Source: Thalassospira profundimaris
Lineage (GTDB): Bacteria > Pseudomonadota > Alphaproteobacteria > Rhodospirillales > Thalassospiraceae
Length of the DNA: 64,000 nt
NCBI RefSeq assembly: GCF_003326755.1
Contig: NZ_JPWH01000012.1
Coordinates: forward strand, 62,001 to 126,000
Direction: 5' to 3'
Below the pieces are notes generated by a model that was given only the letters and a program-made list of their open reading frames with translations, was not told where the DNA came from and ran no database searches. The position numbers and the translations under genes are program-made. Positions within the stretch are counted from its first letter, which is position 1. Each line of letters begins with the position of its first letter. Positions 1 through 9,396 of this stretch are shown piece by piece.

Positions 1-1320
1 GCTGCCGCCGATCAGGCTGCGCGCTGCTCGCAATGCGGTGTTCCGTTCTGCCAGGCGCACTGCCCGCTTTATAATAATATTCCCGACTGGCTGCGTCTGA
101 CCACCGAAGGCCGGATGGAAGAGGCTTATGCCATTTCATCGGCCACCAATAACCTGCCGGAAATTACCGGTCGCATCTGCCCGCAGGACCGCCTGTGCGA
201 AGGCAATTGCGTGATCGAGCAATCGACGCATGGTGCCGTTACGATTGGGTCGGTTGAAAAATACATTACCGATACCGCCTTTGAAAAGGGCTGGGTCAAG
301 GCCCCGGTTCCGGGCAAGGAAAACGGCATGTCGGTGGGTATTATCGGTGGTGGTCCTGCCGGGATGGCTGCAGCCGAACAGCTGCGCCTCAAAGGCTATG
401 AAGTCCATATCTATGACCGCTATGACCGCATGGGTGGGCTTTTGGTCTATGGTATTCCGGGCTTCAAGCTGGAAAAACACATCGTCGAACGCCGGATCAG
501 GCTTCTTGAGGAAGCCGGTATTGTCATGCACACCAACTTTGAAGTGGGCCGCGATGCCTCGCTCGAGGATCTGCGCCGCAAGCATGATAGCGTTTTGATC
601 GCTACCGGCGTTTACAAGGCGCGTGACCTGAAAGTTCCGGGTATCGGCCTTCAAAACATTTATCCGGCGCTGGAATATCTGACCACGTCGAACCGTCAGG
701 GGCTGGGCGACAGTGTCCCGGCTTATGATGACGGTACGCTGAATGCCAAGGACAAACATGTTGTTGTTATTGGCGGTGGCGATACCGCGATGGATTGCGT
801 GCGGACCGCCATTCGCCAGGGGGCAAAATCGGTGAAGTGCCTGTATCGCCGTGACCGTGCCAATATGCCCGGCTCGCAGCGCGAAGTGGCCAATGCCGAG
901 GAAGAAGGCGTTGAATTTGTCTGGCTGACCAACCCGGAAGCCTTTGTTGGCGATGACACCAAAATCACCGGTGTGCGTGCTGTTAAAATGCGCCTGGGTG
1001 CCCCGGACGCCGGTGGCCGTCAAAGCCCCGAAGTCATCGAAGGGTCTAGCTATACGATGGAAGCCGACATGGCGATCCTGGCGCTTGGTTTTGAACCCGA
1101 AGACCTGCCGACCCTGTTTGAAGCCCCGGAACTGGGTGTTTCACGCTGGGGGACCGTGAAGATCGATTTCCGTTCGATGATGACCAACCTGGATGGCGTT
1201 TTTGCCGCAGGCGACATCGCACGGGGTGCGTCGCTGGTGGTTTGGGCGATCCGTGATGGTCGTGATGCTGCCGATCGCATTGACGAATATTTGCTGGCGC
1301 GGAAAGAAGCTGCCGCCTAA
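1..1320 (+). CDS. gltD: Glutamate synthase small subunit, 5' truncated by window edge
   Basis: NADPH-dependent glutamate synthase beta subunit; it passes electrons from NADPH through FAD and FeS centres to GltB. The frame is open from base 1, so the gene starts outside the window; 439 residues are visible of roughly 480. The first visible residues hold a Cys cluster (C9, C12, C17, C21 counted from the first codon) followed by a second one in ICPQDRLCEGNC, the two 4Fe-4S sites of the family. Two dinucleotide folds follow, IIGGGPAGMAAAEQL and VVVIGGGDTAMDC, and a C-terminal FAD motif GVFAAGDIARG. It lies 30 bases ahead of gltB, the reverse of the commoner gltB-gltD order, and surely shares its transcript. 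Confidence 0.97.
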   Translation, partial: AAADQAARCSQCGVPFCQAHCPLYNNIPDWLRLTTEGRMEEAYAISSATNNLPEITGRICPQDRLCEGNCVIEQSTHGAVTIGSVEKYITDTAFEKGWVKAPVPGKENGMSVGIIGGGPAGMAAAEQLRLKGYEVHIYDRYDRMGGLLVYGIPGFKLEKHIVERRIRLLEEAGIVMHTNFEVGRDASLEDLRRKHDSVLIATGVYKARDLKVPGIGLQNIYPALEYLTTSNRQGLGDSVPAYDDGTLNAKDKHVVVIGGGDTAMDCVRTAIRQGAKSVKCLYRRDRANMPGSQREVANAEEEGVEFVWLTNPEAFVGDDTKITGVRAVKMRLGAPDAGGRQSPEVIEGSSYTMEADMAILALGFEPEDLPTLFEAPELGVSRWGTVKIDFRSMMTNLDGVFAAGDIARGASLVVWAIRDGRDAADRIDEYLLARKEAAA

Positions 1321-1350
1321 GCCCGCTGCCGCATTTTGGAGAATAAAACC

Positions 1351-4300
1351 ATGAACGAAATGATCAAAGATCACGGTGCCGAAGAAATCGCCCGGTTCGA
1401 GCGGAACGCCGAACACCTGTCGGCAACCGGCCTGTATGATGTTGAAGATGAACATAGCAGTTGTGGTGTGGGCCTGATTGGCGCCATCGATGGCAAGCCG
1501 CGCCGCGAAGTTGTGGAGGCCGGTATCGAGGCGCTTAAGGCGATCTGGCATCGCGGCGCTGTCGATGCCGATGGTAAAACAGGCGATGGTGCCGGGATCC
1601 ACCTGCAGGTCCCGCAGGACTTTTTTAAAGCGCACCTGAAACTGATCAATCAGGAAGCCCCGGATTCCATGATTGCCGTGGGCCAGGTTTTCCTGCCGCG
1701 TATCGACATGGCCGCCCAGGAACGCTGCCGCGCCATTGTTGAAACCGAAATCCTGAAAATGGGTTATTCGATTTTGGGCTGGCGTCAGGTGCCGGTCAAT
1801 GTGTCGGTAATCGGTGAAAAGGCAAACGCGACCCGCCCGGAAATTGAACAGGTTCTGGTTGGTGGCCTTGCCACCATTGATGAAGAACAGTTTGAAGTTG
1901 ATCTTTATGTCATTCGCCGCCGCATCGAAAAGGCGGTGATGTCGGAATCGATCAAGGATTTTTATATCTGCTCGCTGTCCTGCCGGTCGATCATTTACAA
2001 GGGCATGTTCCTGGCCGAACAGGTTGATATTTTCTATCCCGACCTGCGTGACGAACGTTTCATTTCCAACTTCTGTGTGTATCACCAGCGTTATTCCACC
2101 AATACCTTCCCCAGTTGGCCGCTGGCACAGCCATTCCGCGTGCTGGCCCATAACGGCGAAATCAACACCCTGCGCGGGAACGTCAACTGGATGAAAAGCC
2201 ACGAGGCCCGCATGGGGCACGAGGTTTTCTCCAGCACCATCGAAGATGTCAAACCGGTTATTCAGCCCGGTTCATCGGACTCGGCAGCACTTGATGCCGT
2301 GTTTGAACTGATGGTGCGTGCCGGTCGCGACCTGCCGATGGTTAAAACCATGATGGTGCCCGAAGCCTGGTCGAAAAAGGCCAGCACGCCGGACAGCTAT
2401 AAAAACCTGTATGCCTATTGTAACGCGGTGATGGAACCGTGGGACGGCCCGGCGGCACTGGCAGCCTATGGTGGCAAATGGCTTTTGGGCGGGACGGACC
2501 GTAATGGTTTGCGTCCGCTGCGTTATGCGGTGACGGGCAATGGCCTGCTGATTGCGGGTTCGGAAACCGGCATGGTGCATATCGACGAAGAAAGCTGCCT
2601 TGAAAAAGGCCGCCTCGGGCCGGGTCAGATGATTGCGGTCAATCTTGAAGAAGGCAAGCTGTATCACGATACCGAGCTTAAGGATAAGCTTGCGCATCGT
2701 CGTGACTGGTCAAAATGGGTGGGGCGGACCAAGGTTCTGGATGATCTGGTTTCGCCAGAAAAATCCGAACCGGCCAATTTCAGCAAAGAACAGCTTTTGC
2801 GTATGCAAAAGGCGATGGGGCTTTCGCATGAAGACCTGGAACTGATCCTGCATCCGATGGCCGAAGACGCCAAGGAAGCCATTGGCTCGATGGGGGATGA
2901 TACCCCGCTTGCGATCCTGTCGGACCGGTATCGCGGTTTGCATCATTTCTTCCGCCAGAACTTCTCGCAGGTGACAAACCCGCCGATTGACAGCTTGCGC
3001 GAAGCCCGCGTTATGAGCCTGAAAACGCGCCTTGGCAACCTGGGCAATATTCTGGAAGAAGACGAAAACCAGTGCGACCTGTTGCAGCTTGACAGCCCGG
3101 TTCTGACCACCGGCGAATATCAGGCCATGCGCGGTTATATGGGCGATAGTGCGGTTGAAATTGACACCACGTTTGACATTCATGGCGGGCCGTCGGCCCT
3201 GCGCGATGCGATTACCCGCATCCAGAAAGAAGCCGAAGAGGCTGTTCGCGGCGGTGCCCTGCACGTTATTCTGACCGACGAGCGCATTGACGAAAACCAT
3301 GCCGCCATTCCGATGGTGCTGGCGGTTGGCGGCGTTCACAGCTTCCTGGTTAAAAACTCGCTGCGCACCTATATTTCGCTGAATGTGCGGTCGGCCGAAT
3401 GTATGGATGTGCATTATTTTGCCGTTCTGATCGGTGTGGGTGCGACCACGGTGAACGCCTATCTGGCCCAGGAAGGTCTGTTGGACCGCTATGCCCGTGG
3501 CCTGTTCCCCAACATCCACAGCACGGCCGAAGTCATGCAGCGTTTCAAAACCGCGATTGACCAGGGCCTGCTCAAGATCATGTCCAAAATGGGCATTTCG
3601 ATCATCAGCTCCTATCGCGGTGGCTATAACTTTGAAAGCATCGGGCTTTCGCGCTCGCTGGTGGCTGAATTCTTCCCGGGGATGCCTTCGCGTATTTCGG
3701 GGATCGGCCTTCAGGGTATTCAGCGCCGCACGATTGCCCAGCACAAGGATGCCTTTGCCGGTAATGTTGTCAGCCTGCCGGTCGGTGGTTTGTATAAATA
3801 CCGCCGCAGTGGTGAACGCCATGTCTGGACCGGTCCGCTGATCCATACGCTGCAGTCTTCTGTCACCACTGGCAGCTACAATACTTTCCGTAAATTCAGC
3901 GAAGGTCTGCGTCAGCGCGAACCGCTGCATCTGCGGGATCTGCTGGACTTCCGTTCTGACCGCAAGCCGGTGCGTCAGGAAGAAGTCGAAAGCATTACCG
4001 AAATCCGCAAGCGGTTTGTGACGCCCGGCATGTCGCATGGTGCGCTTTCGACCGAAGCCCACGAAGCCCTTGCCATTGCCATGAACCGTATCGGTGCGAA
4101 ATCGAACTCCGGTGAAGGCGGGGAATCGCGCGAACGTTTCCGTCCGCGCTCCAACGGGGATAACGCCCGTTCGTCAATCAAACAGGTGGCATCGGGTCGC
4201 TTTGGGGTGACGGCTGAATATCTGAATAACTGCGAAGAAATTCAGATCAAGGTCGCCCAGGGGGCAAAACCGGGTGAAGGCGGGCAGTTGCCGGGCTTTA

Positions 4301-5901
4301 AGGTCACGGTTGAAATTGCAAAGCTGCGTCATGCGACGCCGGGTGTGACCCTGATTTCGCCGCCGCCGCACCACGATATTTATTCCATCGAAGACCTGGC
4401 CCAGCTGATTTACGACCTCAAGCAGATCAACCCGCGTTGCCGGGTCTGTGTGAAGCTGGTGTCGCGGTCGGGCGTGGGCACGATTGCCGCGGGTGTTGCC
4501 AAGGCCAAGGCCGACGTGATCCTGATTTCCGGTTATGATGGCGGTACGGGGGCAAGCCCGCAAACCTCGATCAAATATGCCGGTATTCCGTGGGAAATGG
4601 GCCTGTCGGAAGTCAACCAGGTTCTGACGCTTAACAACCTGCGTCACCGCGTGAAGCTGCGTGTTGATGGCGGTTTCAAAACCGGCCGTGACGTTGTGAT
4701 TGGCGCCATGCTGGGCGCCGAAGAATTCGGTATCGGGACGGCATCGCTGATCGCGCTGGGTTGTATCATGGTGCGTCAGTGCCATTCCAACACCTGCCCG
4801 GTGGGCGTTTGTACCCAGGACCCGGCATTGCGCGCCAAATTTAACGGCACCGCAGACAAGCTGGTCAATCTGTTCACCTTCATGGCCGAAGAGGTCAAGG
4901 ATGTGCTGGCAGAACTGGGTTATGACAACCTGCAGGACGTGATTGGCCGGTCCGACCTGCTTCAGCAGGTGCATCGTGGTGCGAAAGACCTTGTTGACCT
5001 TGACCTGAACCCGCTTCTGGCCCAGGCCGATGCGGCAGGGCACCCGCGTTACTGCATTACCGAAGGCCGGAATGAAGTACCCGATACCCTTGATGCGCAA
5101 ATGATCAAGGACGCCCGTCCGTTGCTTGAAGACGGCGAAAAGATGCAGTTGCAGTATAATATCCAGAATACGCAACGTGCCATCGGTACCCGTATTTCCA
5201 GCCTGATCACGCAGAAATACGGCATGTTTGGCTTGAAACCGGGTCATTTGCATGTGCGTCTGCGCGGCTCGGCCGGTCAGTCACTGGGCGCATTTTCGGT
5301 CCAGGGTCTCAAGATCGAAGTGCATGGCGATGCCAACGACTATGTTGCCAAGGGCCTTTCGGGCGGCACCATCGTTCTGCGTCCGCGTCCGTCAAGCTCG
5401 CTTAAGACCAACGAAAACACCATCATTGGTAACACCGTCCTGTACGGGGCCACGGCGGGCAAGCTGTTTGCCGCCGGTCAGGCGGGTGAACGCTTCTGTG
5501 TTCGCAACTCCGGTGCAACCGTGGTGGTCGAAGGCTGTGGTTCCAACGGTTGTGAATATATGACCGGGGGTACCGCCGTGATCCTTGGCGCTGTTGGCGA
5601 AAACTTTGGTGCCGGGATGACCGGCGGTATGGCCTTCATTTATGACCGTGAAAACAGCTTTGGCGATGTCGTCAATGATGGATCGGTTTTGTATCAACGT
5701 ATTGAAACCCAGCATTGGGACGATCTGTGCCGCAGCCTGATCGAGGAACATGTTGCTGAAACCGACAGTGGTTTTGCCCGTAACATCCTTGATAACTGGG
5801 ACCGCGAGCGCGGGCATTTTTGGCAGGTCGTGCCAAAAGAAATCGTCGACAAGCTGGAACACCCCATTCGCTCCGAGAGCGAAGACCAGGCAACTGCGTG
5901 A
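1351..5901 (+). CDS. gltB: Glutamate synthase large subunit
   Basis: Ferredoxin-like glutamine amidotransferase subunit that makes two glutamates from glutamine and 2-oxoglutarate. About 1516 residues, normal for the family. The longest frame opens at a TTG (1336), but that TTG is part of the Shine-Dalgarno TTGGAG; the ATG at 1351 lies 9 bases after GGAG and is the better start. The catalytic Cys of the class II amidotransferase domain is C38 (SSCGVGLIG), so a propeptide of about 37 residues would be removed. The FMN/synthase domain follows, with the 3Fe-4S cysteines in CHSNTCPVGVC near residue 1143, then a Gly-rich beta-helix C-terminal domain (GGTIVLRPRP, GGMAFIYD). A strong terminator follows. 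Confidence 0.98.
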   Translation: MNEMIKDHGAEEIARFERNAEHLSATGLYDVEDEHSSCGVGLIGAIDGKPRREVVEAGIEALKAIWHRGAVDADGKTGDGAGIHLQVPQDFFKAHLKLINQEAPDSMIAVGQVFLPRIDMAAQERCRAIVETEILKMGYSILGWRQVPVNVSVIGEKANATRPEIEQVLVGGLATIDEEQFEVDLYVIRRRIEKAVMSESIKDFYICSLSCRSIIYKGMFLAEQVDIFYPDLRDERFISNFCVYHQRYSTNTFPSWPLAQPFRVLAHNGEINTLRGNVNWMKSHEARMGHEVFSSTIEDVKPVIQPGSSDSAALDAVFELMVRAGRDLPMVKTMMVPEAWSKKASTPDSYKNLYAYCNAVMEPWDGPAALAAYGGKWLLGGTDRNGLRPLRYAVTGNGLLIAGSETGMVHIDEESCLEKGRLGPGQMIAVNLEEGKLYHDTELKDKLAHRRDWSKWVGRTKVLDDLVSPEKSEPANFSKEQLLRMQKAMGLSHEDLELILHPMAEDAKEAIGSMGDDTPLAILSDRYRGLHHFFRQNFSQVTNPPIDSLREARVMSLKTRLGNLGNILEEDENQCDLLQLDSPVLTTGEYQAMRGYMGDSAVEIDTTFDIHGGPSALRDAITRIQKEAEEAVRGGALHVILTDERIDENHAAIPMVLAVGGVHSFLVKNSLRTYISLNVRSAECMDVHYFAVLIGVGATTVNAYLAQEGLLDRYARGLFPNIHSTAEVMQRFKTAIDQGLLKIMSKMGISIISSYRGGYNFESIGLSRSLVAEFFPGMPSRISGIGLQGIQRRTIAQHKDAFAGNVVSLPVGGLYKYRRSGERHVWTGPLIHTLQSSVTTGSYNTFRKFSEGLRQREPLHLRDLLDFRSDRKPVRQEEVESITEIRKRFVTPGMSHGALSTEAHEALAIAMNRIGAKSNSGEGGESRERFRPRSNGDNARSSIKQVASGRFGVTAEYLNNCEEIQIKVAQGAKPGEGGQLPGFKVTVEIAKLRHATPGVTLISPPPHHDIYSIEDLAQLIYDLKQINPRCRVCVKLVSRSGVGTIAAGVAKAKADVILISGYDGGTGASPQTSIKYAGIPWEMGLSEVNQVLTLNNLRHRVKLRVDGGFKTGRDVVIGAMLGAEEFGIGTASLIALGCIMVRQCHSNTCPVGVCTQDPALRAKFNGTADKLVNLFTFMAEEVKDVLAELGYDNLQDVIGRSDLLQQVHRGAKDLVDLDLNPLLAQADAAGHPRYCITEGRNEVPDTLDAQMIKDARPLLEDGEKMQLQYNIQNTQRAIGTRISSLITQKYGMFGLKPGHLHVRLRGSAGQSLGAFSVQGLKIEVHGDANDYVAKGLSGGTIVLRPRPSSSLKTNENTIIGNTVLYGATAGKLFAAGQAGERFCVRNSGATVVVEGCGSNGCEYMTGGTAVILGAVGENFGAGMTGGMAFIYDRENSFGDVVNDGSVLYQRIETQHWDDLCRSLIEEHVAETDSGFARNILDNWDRERGHFWQVVPKEIVDKLEHPIRSESEDQATA

Positions 5902-5957
5902 TTACGATCACGCAGCTTGCGTAAGCTCCCTTGTCCAAACACCCGGACAAACCAACT

Positions 5958-5989
5958 TACCCCGCATCTCGGTGCGGGGTATCTTTTTT
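5958..5989 (+). terminator. Intrinsic terminator of gltDB
   Basis: Perfect 9-bp stem TACCCCGCA / TGCGGGGTA with a 6-base loop, followed directly by TCTTTTTT. It lies 56 bases after the gltB stop codon. Confidence 0.93.
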
Positions 5990-6044
5990 GAGAAGCGTTG
6001 CCGGGAGGCGGCGGCGCTGTGTGATACGGGGACTTTGAAGGCTG

Positions 6045-6278
6045 TTAGAGCAGCAAATCCAGATAAGTGCCCCGCCGGGCGGAATGGTCGATCTGATCAG
6101 CGGCAATCAGGTTACGCAACCGGGCAAGCTGGCTGAGAATGTCAAGCTCGGTTGACGGGCGGTCCGTACTGGCGCGCCGGGCACCGGGCGTGGCTGAGCG
6201 TCCCGCACCGGAACGGTTCGGGGCTTCGGTGATGTCGCCGGTACTGGTGCGTGAACTGCCAAGCGGAGGTAACGCCAT
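6045..6278 (-). CDS. Small protein of unknown function (77 aa)
   Basis: Not recognised. The frame opens at 6284, but the ATG at 6278 is preferred because AAGGGA lies 6 bases upstream of it. The first half is rich in Ser, Thr, Arg and Pro and probably disordered; the second half is a predicted helix (TELDILSQLARLRNLIAADQ) and the protein ends in TYLDLLL. A sigma-70-like promoter stands upstream (6305-6333), which argues that it is expressed. It is convergent with gltB. Short disordered proteins with one C-terminal helix are often flagellar or anti-sigma accessory proteins, but nothing here proves that. Confidence 0.55.
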   Translation of the reverse strand: MALPPLGSSRTSTGDITEAPNRSGAGRSATPGARRASTDRPSTELDILSQLARLRNLIAADQIDHSARRGTYLDLLL

Positions 6279-6304
6279 TGTCATTCCCTTGTTGCCATTG
6301 CCTT

Positions 6305-6333
6305 ATTCTAGGGGATTTTGATTAAAATCTGAA
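6305..6333 (-). promoter_or_regulatory. Candidate sigma-70-type promoter for the 77-aa gene
   Basis: On the minus strand TTCAGA (6328-6333), a 17-base spacer and TAGAAT (6305-6310), about 27 bases upstream of the chosen ATG at 6278. Confidence 0.5.
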
Positions 6334-6417
6334 CCATTCAGTTTGCAGGCCAATGCGCTTCATCATGCCTTAAAGACAAATCGCTTTATGGTGATGGGCA
6401 GCACAGCAACCCGAAGG

Positions 6418-6451
6418 ATAAAAGAAAAGGGACAGCATTTAACGCTGTCCC
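6418..6451 (-). terminator. Intrinsic terminator of the 71-aa gene
   Basis: Perfect 8-bp stem GGGACAGC / GCTGTCCC (6429-6436 and 6444-6451, 7-base loop). Read on the minus strand it is followed by TTTTCTTTTAT. It lies about 40 bases beyond the stop of the minus-strand gene at 6492. Confidence 0.85.
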
Positions 6452-6491
6452 AGGAGAAGTCAACGGGGAGGGAGGCAATGAAAATGGTTTG

Positions 6492-6707
6492 TTACGTCAC
6501 GATATTGACGCGTGTTCCGCGAGGGCCGCTGGTTTCAAGCGGCTGGTAATCCGTTACAATCGAGGCAATGCTTTCCATAAGCCCTTCGGCCTTTTTCATC
6601 GATGCGCCAGCCGAGCTTAATGGCGCGCCTTCGGCGCGTTGCGGGGTAATTCTGTCAGACATGGCCTGTTGTGCAGAACTCAAACCTGAACCGATTGAAG
6701 CAACCAT
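6492..6707 (-). CDS. Small protein of unknown function (71 aa)
   Basis: Not recognised. ATG at 6707 with GAGGA about 10 bases upstream, and a clear intrinsic terminator 40 bases after the stop, so this is very likely a real monocistronic gene. The protein has a Ser/Ala/Gln-rich start, a central helix (KKAEGLMESIASIVTDY) and ends in GPRGTRVNIVT. The layout, short helix then a Gly-x-x-Val-Asn/Asp-Ile-x-Val tail, recalls small putative motility proteins of the YjfB kind; this is a weak resemblance and a guess. About 95 bases upstream is TTAA-N6-TTAA (6799-6812), one base short of a full CtrA site. Confidence 0.65.
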   Translation of the reverse strand: MVASIGSGLSSAQQAMSDRITPQRAEGAPLSSAGASMKKAEGLMESIASIVTDYQPLETSGPRGTRVNIVT

Positions 6708-6975
6708 TGCGTGTACATCCTCGTTCGTTTGTCGCCGCGAACCGGCTTCTGTCGATCTGCGGCGCGTTACGTGCGTTACATTACATATAAGCTTTTCTTA
6801 ACCATTTTTAAGTGACGGCGATCACAAAAGTATAAGAAAAGTATAAAAGCCGCAGGGGATGATTTTCAGATCGGGGATTGCCGGCTTGCAGGAAAGAGCA
6901 ACCACCTGGCCGCAACATAGTGTGTTTGGCCCGATGGTCGCGCTGTTTGAAAAATGGCCGATTTGCCCGGCGTGA

Positions 6976-9396
6976 TCAGCTTGTTTGCGAATTGCGGCGC
7001 TGTTCCGCCTTTTGCACCAGGGCCTCGTGAATTGCCTTTTGCAACTGGGCAGGCCGGAACGGTTTTTTGACAAAAATATACTCGCCCAGCATTTTTTCCA
7101 TTTCCTGCCGGGTGCGGGCGGGATAACCGGACATGAAAACGATGCTCAGATGCGGATAAAGCCGCAAGGCTTCTATGGCGAGTTGGGGGCCGCTCAGGCC
7201 ACTCATGACAACATCACTTAGAATGACGTCAATTTTTTCGCCATCCTTTTGCGCAGCAAGTATTTTTAAGGCTGCCTCGGCATTTTCGGCGCTGACGGCG
7301 TTAAAACCGGCATCTTCCAGAATGATTTTTGCCGTGGTTCGCAGGGATGGTTCGTCATCGACAATCAGAACCCGTTCGCCATTGCCGGGATGATAGCTGA
7401 TGCTGTTCGCGGGTACTGTTGCGGCGGTGCCGGGTTCACAACGGGGCAGGTAAATGGAAAAAGTCGTGCCTTCACCCTCGACGGTTTCCACATCGATGCA
7501 GCCATTGGATTCTTCGACCCAGTTGTGCACGATGGACAGTCCCAGTCCGGTGCCCTTGCCCGGTTCCTTGGTGGAATAAAAGGGCTCGAAGATGTGATCA
7601 AGGACCTCGTCGGGAATACCCGTTCCCGTATCCTGCACGGTGACAACGACATAATCGCCCGGTTTGCAATCGGGATAGGTGATTTCGTCCATCGGGTCGC
7701 GCTGGTCGAGTGGCGGCACCGTATCGTAAGAACAACTGATTTGAAGGTTCCCGCCATGCGGCATGGCATCGCGGGCATTAATCGCAAGATTGAGGATACA
7801 GGCCGAAAGCTGGGTCGGGTCAACACGGGTATAAAGCGGTGTTTCGCTGGTCCAGATGTCAAGTTCGATGCGGTGTTCGAGCAGGGTGGTCAGAAGTTTT
7901 TCCATCTCCAGGACGGCTTCATTGACCTGCACCACGGTGGGCTGTTCCACCTTGCGGCGCGAAAACATCAAAAGCTGGTCGGCAACGCTGGTGGCCCGTT
8001 CACCCAGTGAAATAATGTGGCTGATATATTCGGCAACACGTTCGGAATCGTCGATACGTGCGCGGGCAACCTCTGCAAAGCTGAGAATCCCTGCCAGGCA
8101 ATTGTTGAATTCGTGGGCGACACCACCGGCCATCTGGCCGACAGCCTCGAGTTTTTGTGACGTTGCCAACTGGCGTTGCAGGGCGTGTTGTTCCTCGGTT
8201 GCCTTGTGTTGGGCAGTAACATCGCTTCCGGTGCCGCGATACCCCTTAAATCCACCATCAATATCAAAGACCGGCACGCCGTTTATGCGGCCGAAATGGG
8301 TTTCGCGATCCTTGCCCTGCCAGGAAAATTCAAAGTTCTGAAAGGCAAGGTGGCTTTCAAGGCGGCTCATCAAAACGCCCCAGCTTTCATGGTCGCGCGC
8401 GGTAAGACCCAATGTGTCAAAACGCTGCCCCTGGGGGGAGCCATGCAGCTCCTCTATCAACTGGTAAAATTTGTAAGAGGCAAAGGTAATGCGCAGGTCC
8501 GGACCCATTTCCCAGTACCAGTCGGCCGAGGACAGGGTGAAATCACGAAACCGTTCCTCGCTGTCGCGCAGGGCATCCTGTGCCGTTTGATGCTGGGCAG
8601 TGCGGCGTTCCAGGCTTTCGGCCATTGAATTAAGGCCGCATTCCAGCGCGCCAACCTCATCGCGGCTGGCCGGGCGCAACCGTGCGCCGATTTTGCCAAA
8701 TTGTATGTCGCTGACAAATTGGGCCATTGCGCTCATACGGCGCAACACGGTTTGCCGCATCAGCAAAAAAATCAGTCCCGATGTCAAAATCAGGCACATG
8801 ACAGAGCCGATCAGCAGGACCGATTGCATGCGCTGCTGGCTTTCTTCAAGGCCGACGGTGGAAACCTTGAAATAGACAAACATGAAAGGCTGGGTCGCAT
8901 TCAGGCTGAATAGCGGTGTGATGCTGACCATTTCCCGCCCACCGGCATCATTGACGGTAAAAAGTTCCGGTTCGACAATATCAGGGCCAAACCAGCGGGC
9001 CGGGAAATTTTTGAGATTGGAAATATTGTTGCCAATCAGGCTTGTGTCCATGGCATGGTAAATGGTGCCGTCAAAGCCGATGGCCATTGCGTCAATGACA
9101 TGCGGTCCCAGCAAACGGTGCAACTGGGCCTTGTCACTGATAATGGAAATCTTGAGCTGCTCTTCCTGGATCAATCGTCCAGGGGCACTGATTTGCTCTG
9201 CTGTACGGCGATCAATTTCTGCCCCGAAATACTGGATGTAATATCCACCAAACAGACCGAGAAAAATGGTTTCGACAATCACAATCGCGAAACCGATTTT
9301 GAACGCCAGGCTGCCAAATAGCCGGTCGAACAGTTTTTTCAAGCTACCCCTACCCTCTACGCCCTGATCCGGTCGTCCCCCGGCCGTTTTGTTCAC
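6976..9396 (-). CDS. Hybrid sensor histidine kinase with HAMP, PAS and C-terminal receiver
   Basis: 806 residues. TM1 about 31-57, a periplasmic Cache/PAS-like segment of about 130 residues, TM2 about 192-214, HAMP 215-268, PAS 280-395, HisKA with the phospho-acceptor H428 in GGVAHEFNN, HATPase_c with N box (NLAINARDAMPHGG) and G boxes (DTGTGIPDE, GTGLGLSIV), then a receiver domain from about 680 with phospho-acceptor Asp in ILSDVVMSG and the conserved Lys in VKKPF. The start is a GTG inside the overlap GTGA with the upstream binding-protein gene, so the two are translationally coupled. There is no DNA-binding response regulator beside it, so the output partner (a separate regulator or phosphotransferase) is not visible here. 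The ligand is unknown, probably delivered by the coupled binding protein. Confidence 0.93.
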   Translation of the reverse strand: MNKTAGGRPDQGVEGRGSLKKLFDRLFGSLAFKIGFAIVIVETIFLGLFGGYYIQYFGAEIDRRTAEQISAPGRLIQEEQLKISIISDKAQLHRLLGPHVIDAMAIGFDGTIYHAMDTSLIGNNISNLKNFPARWFGPDIVEPELFTVNDAGGREMVSITPLFSLNATQPFMFVYFKVSTVGLEESQQRMQSVLLIGSVMCLILTSGLIFLLMRQTVLRRMSAMAQFVSDIQFGKIGARLRPASRDEVGALECGLNSMAESLERRTAQHQTAQDALRDSEERFRDFTLSSADWYWEMGPDLRITFASYKFYQLIEELHGSPQGQRFDTLGLTARDHESWGVLMSRLESHLAFQNFEFSWQGKDRETHFGRINGVPVFDIDGGFKGYRGTGSDVTAQHKATEEQHALQRQLATSQKLEAVGQMAGGVAHEFNNCLAGILSFAEVARARIDDSERVAEYISHIISLGERATSVADQLLMFSRRKVEQPTVVQVNEAVLEMEKLLTTLLEHRIELDIWTSETPLYTRVDPTQLSACILNLAINARDAMPHGGNLQISCSYDTVPPLDQRDPMDEITYPDCKPGDYVVVTVQDTGTGIPDEVLDHIFEPFYSTKEPGKGTGLGLSIVHNWVEESNGCIDVETVEGEGTTFSIYLPRCEPGTAATVPANSISYHPGNGERVLIVDDEPSLRTTAKIILEDAGFNAVSAENAEAALKILAAQKDGEKIDVILSDVVMSGLSGPQLAIEALRLYPHLSIVFMSGYPARTRQEMEKMLGEYIFVKKPFRPAQLQKAIHEALVQKAEQRRNSQTS

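Noticed and set aside
2710-4062. 450-residue open frame on the minus strand inside gltB
   Set aside because: It is the antisense shadow of a GC-rich gene; the plus-strand frame has clear GltB domains.
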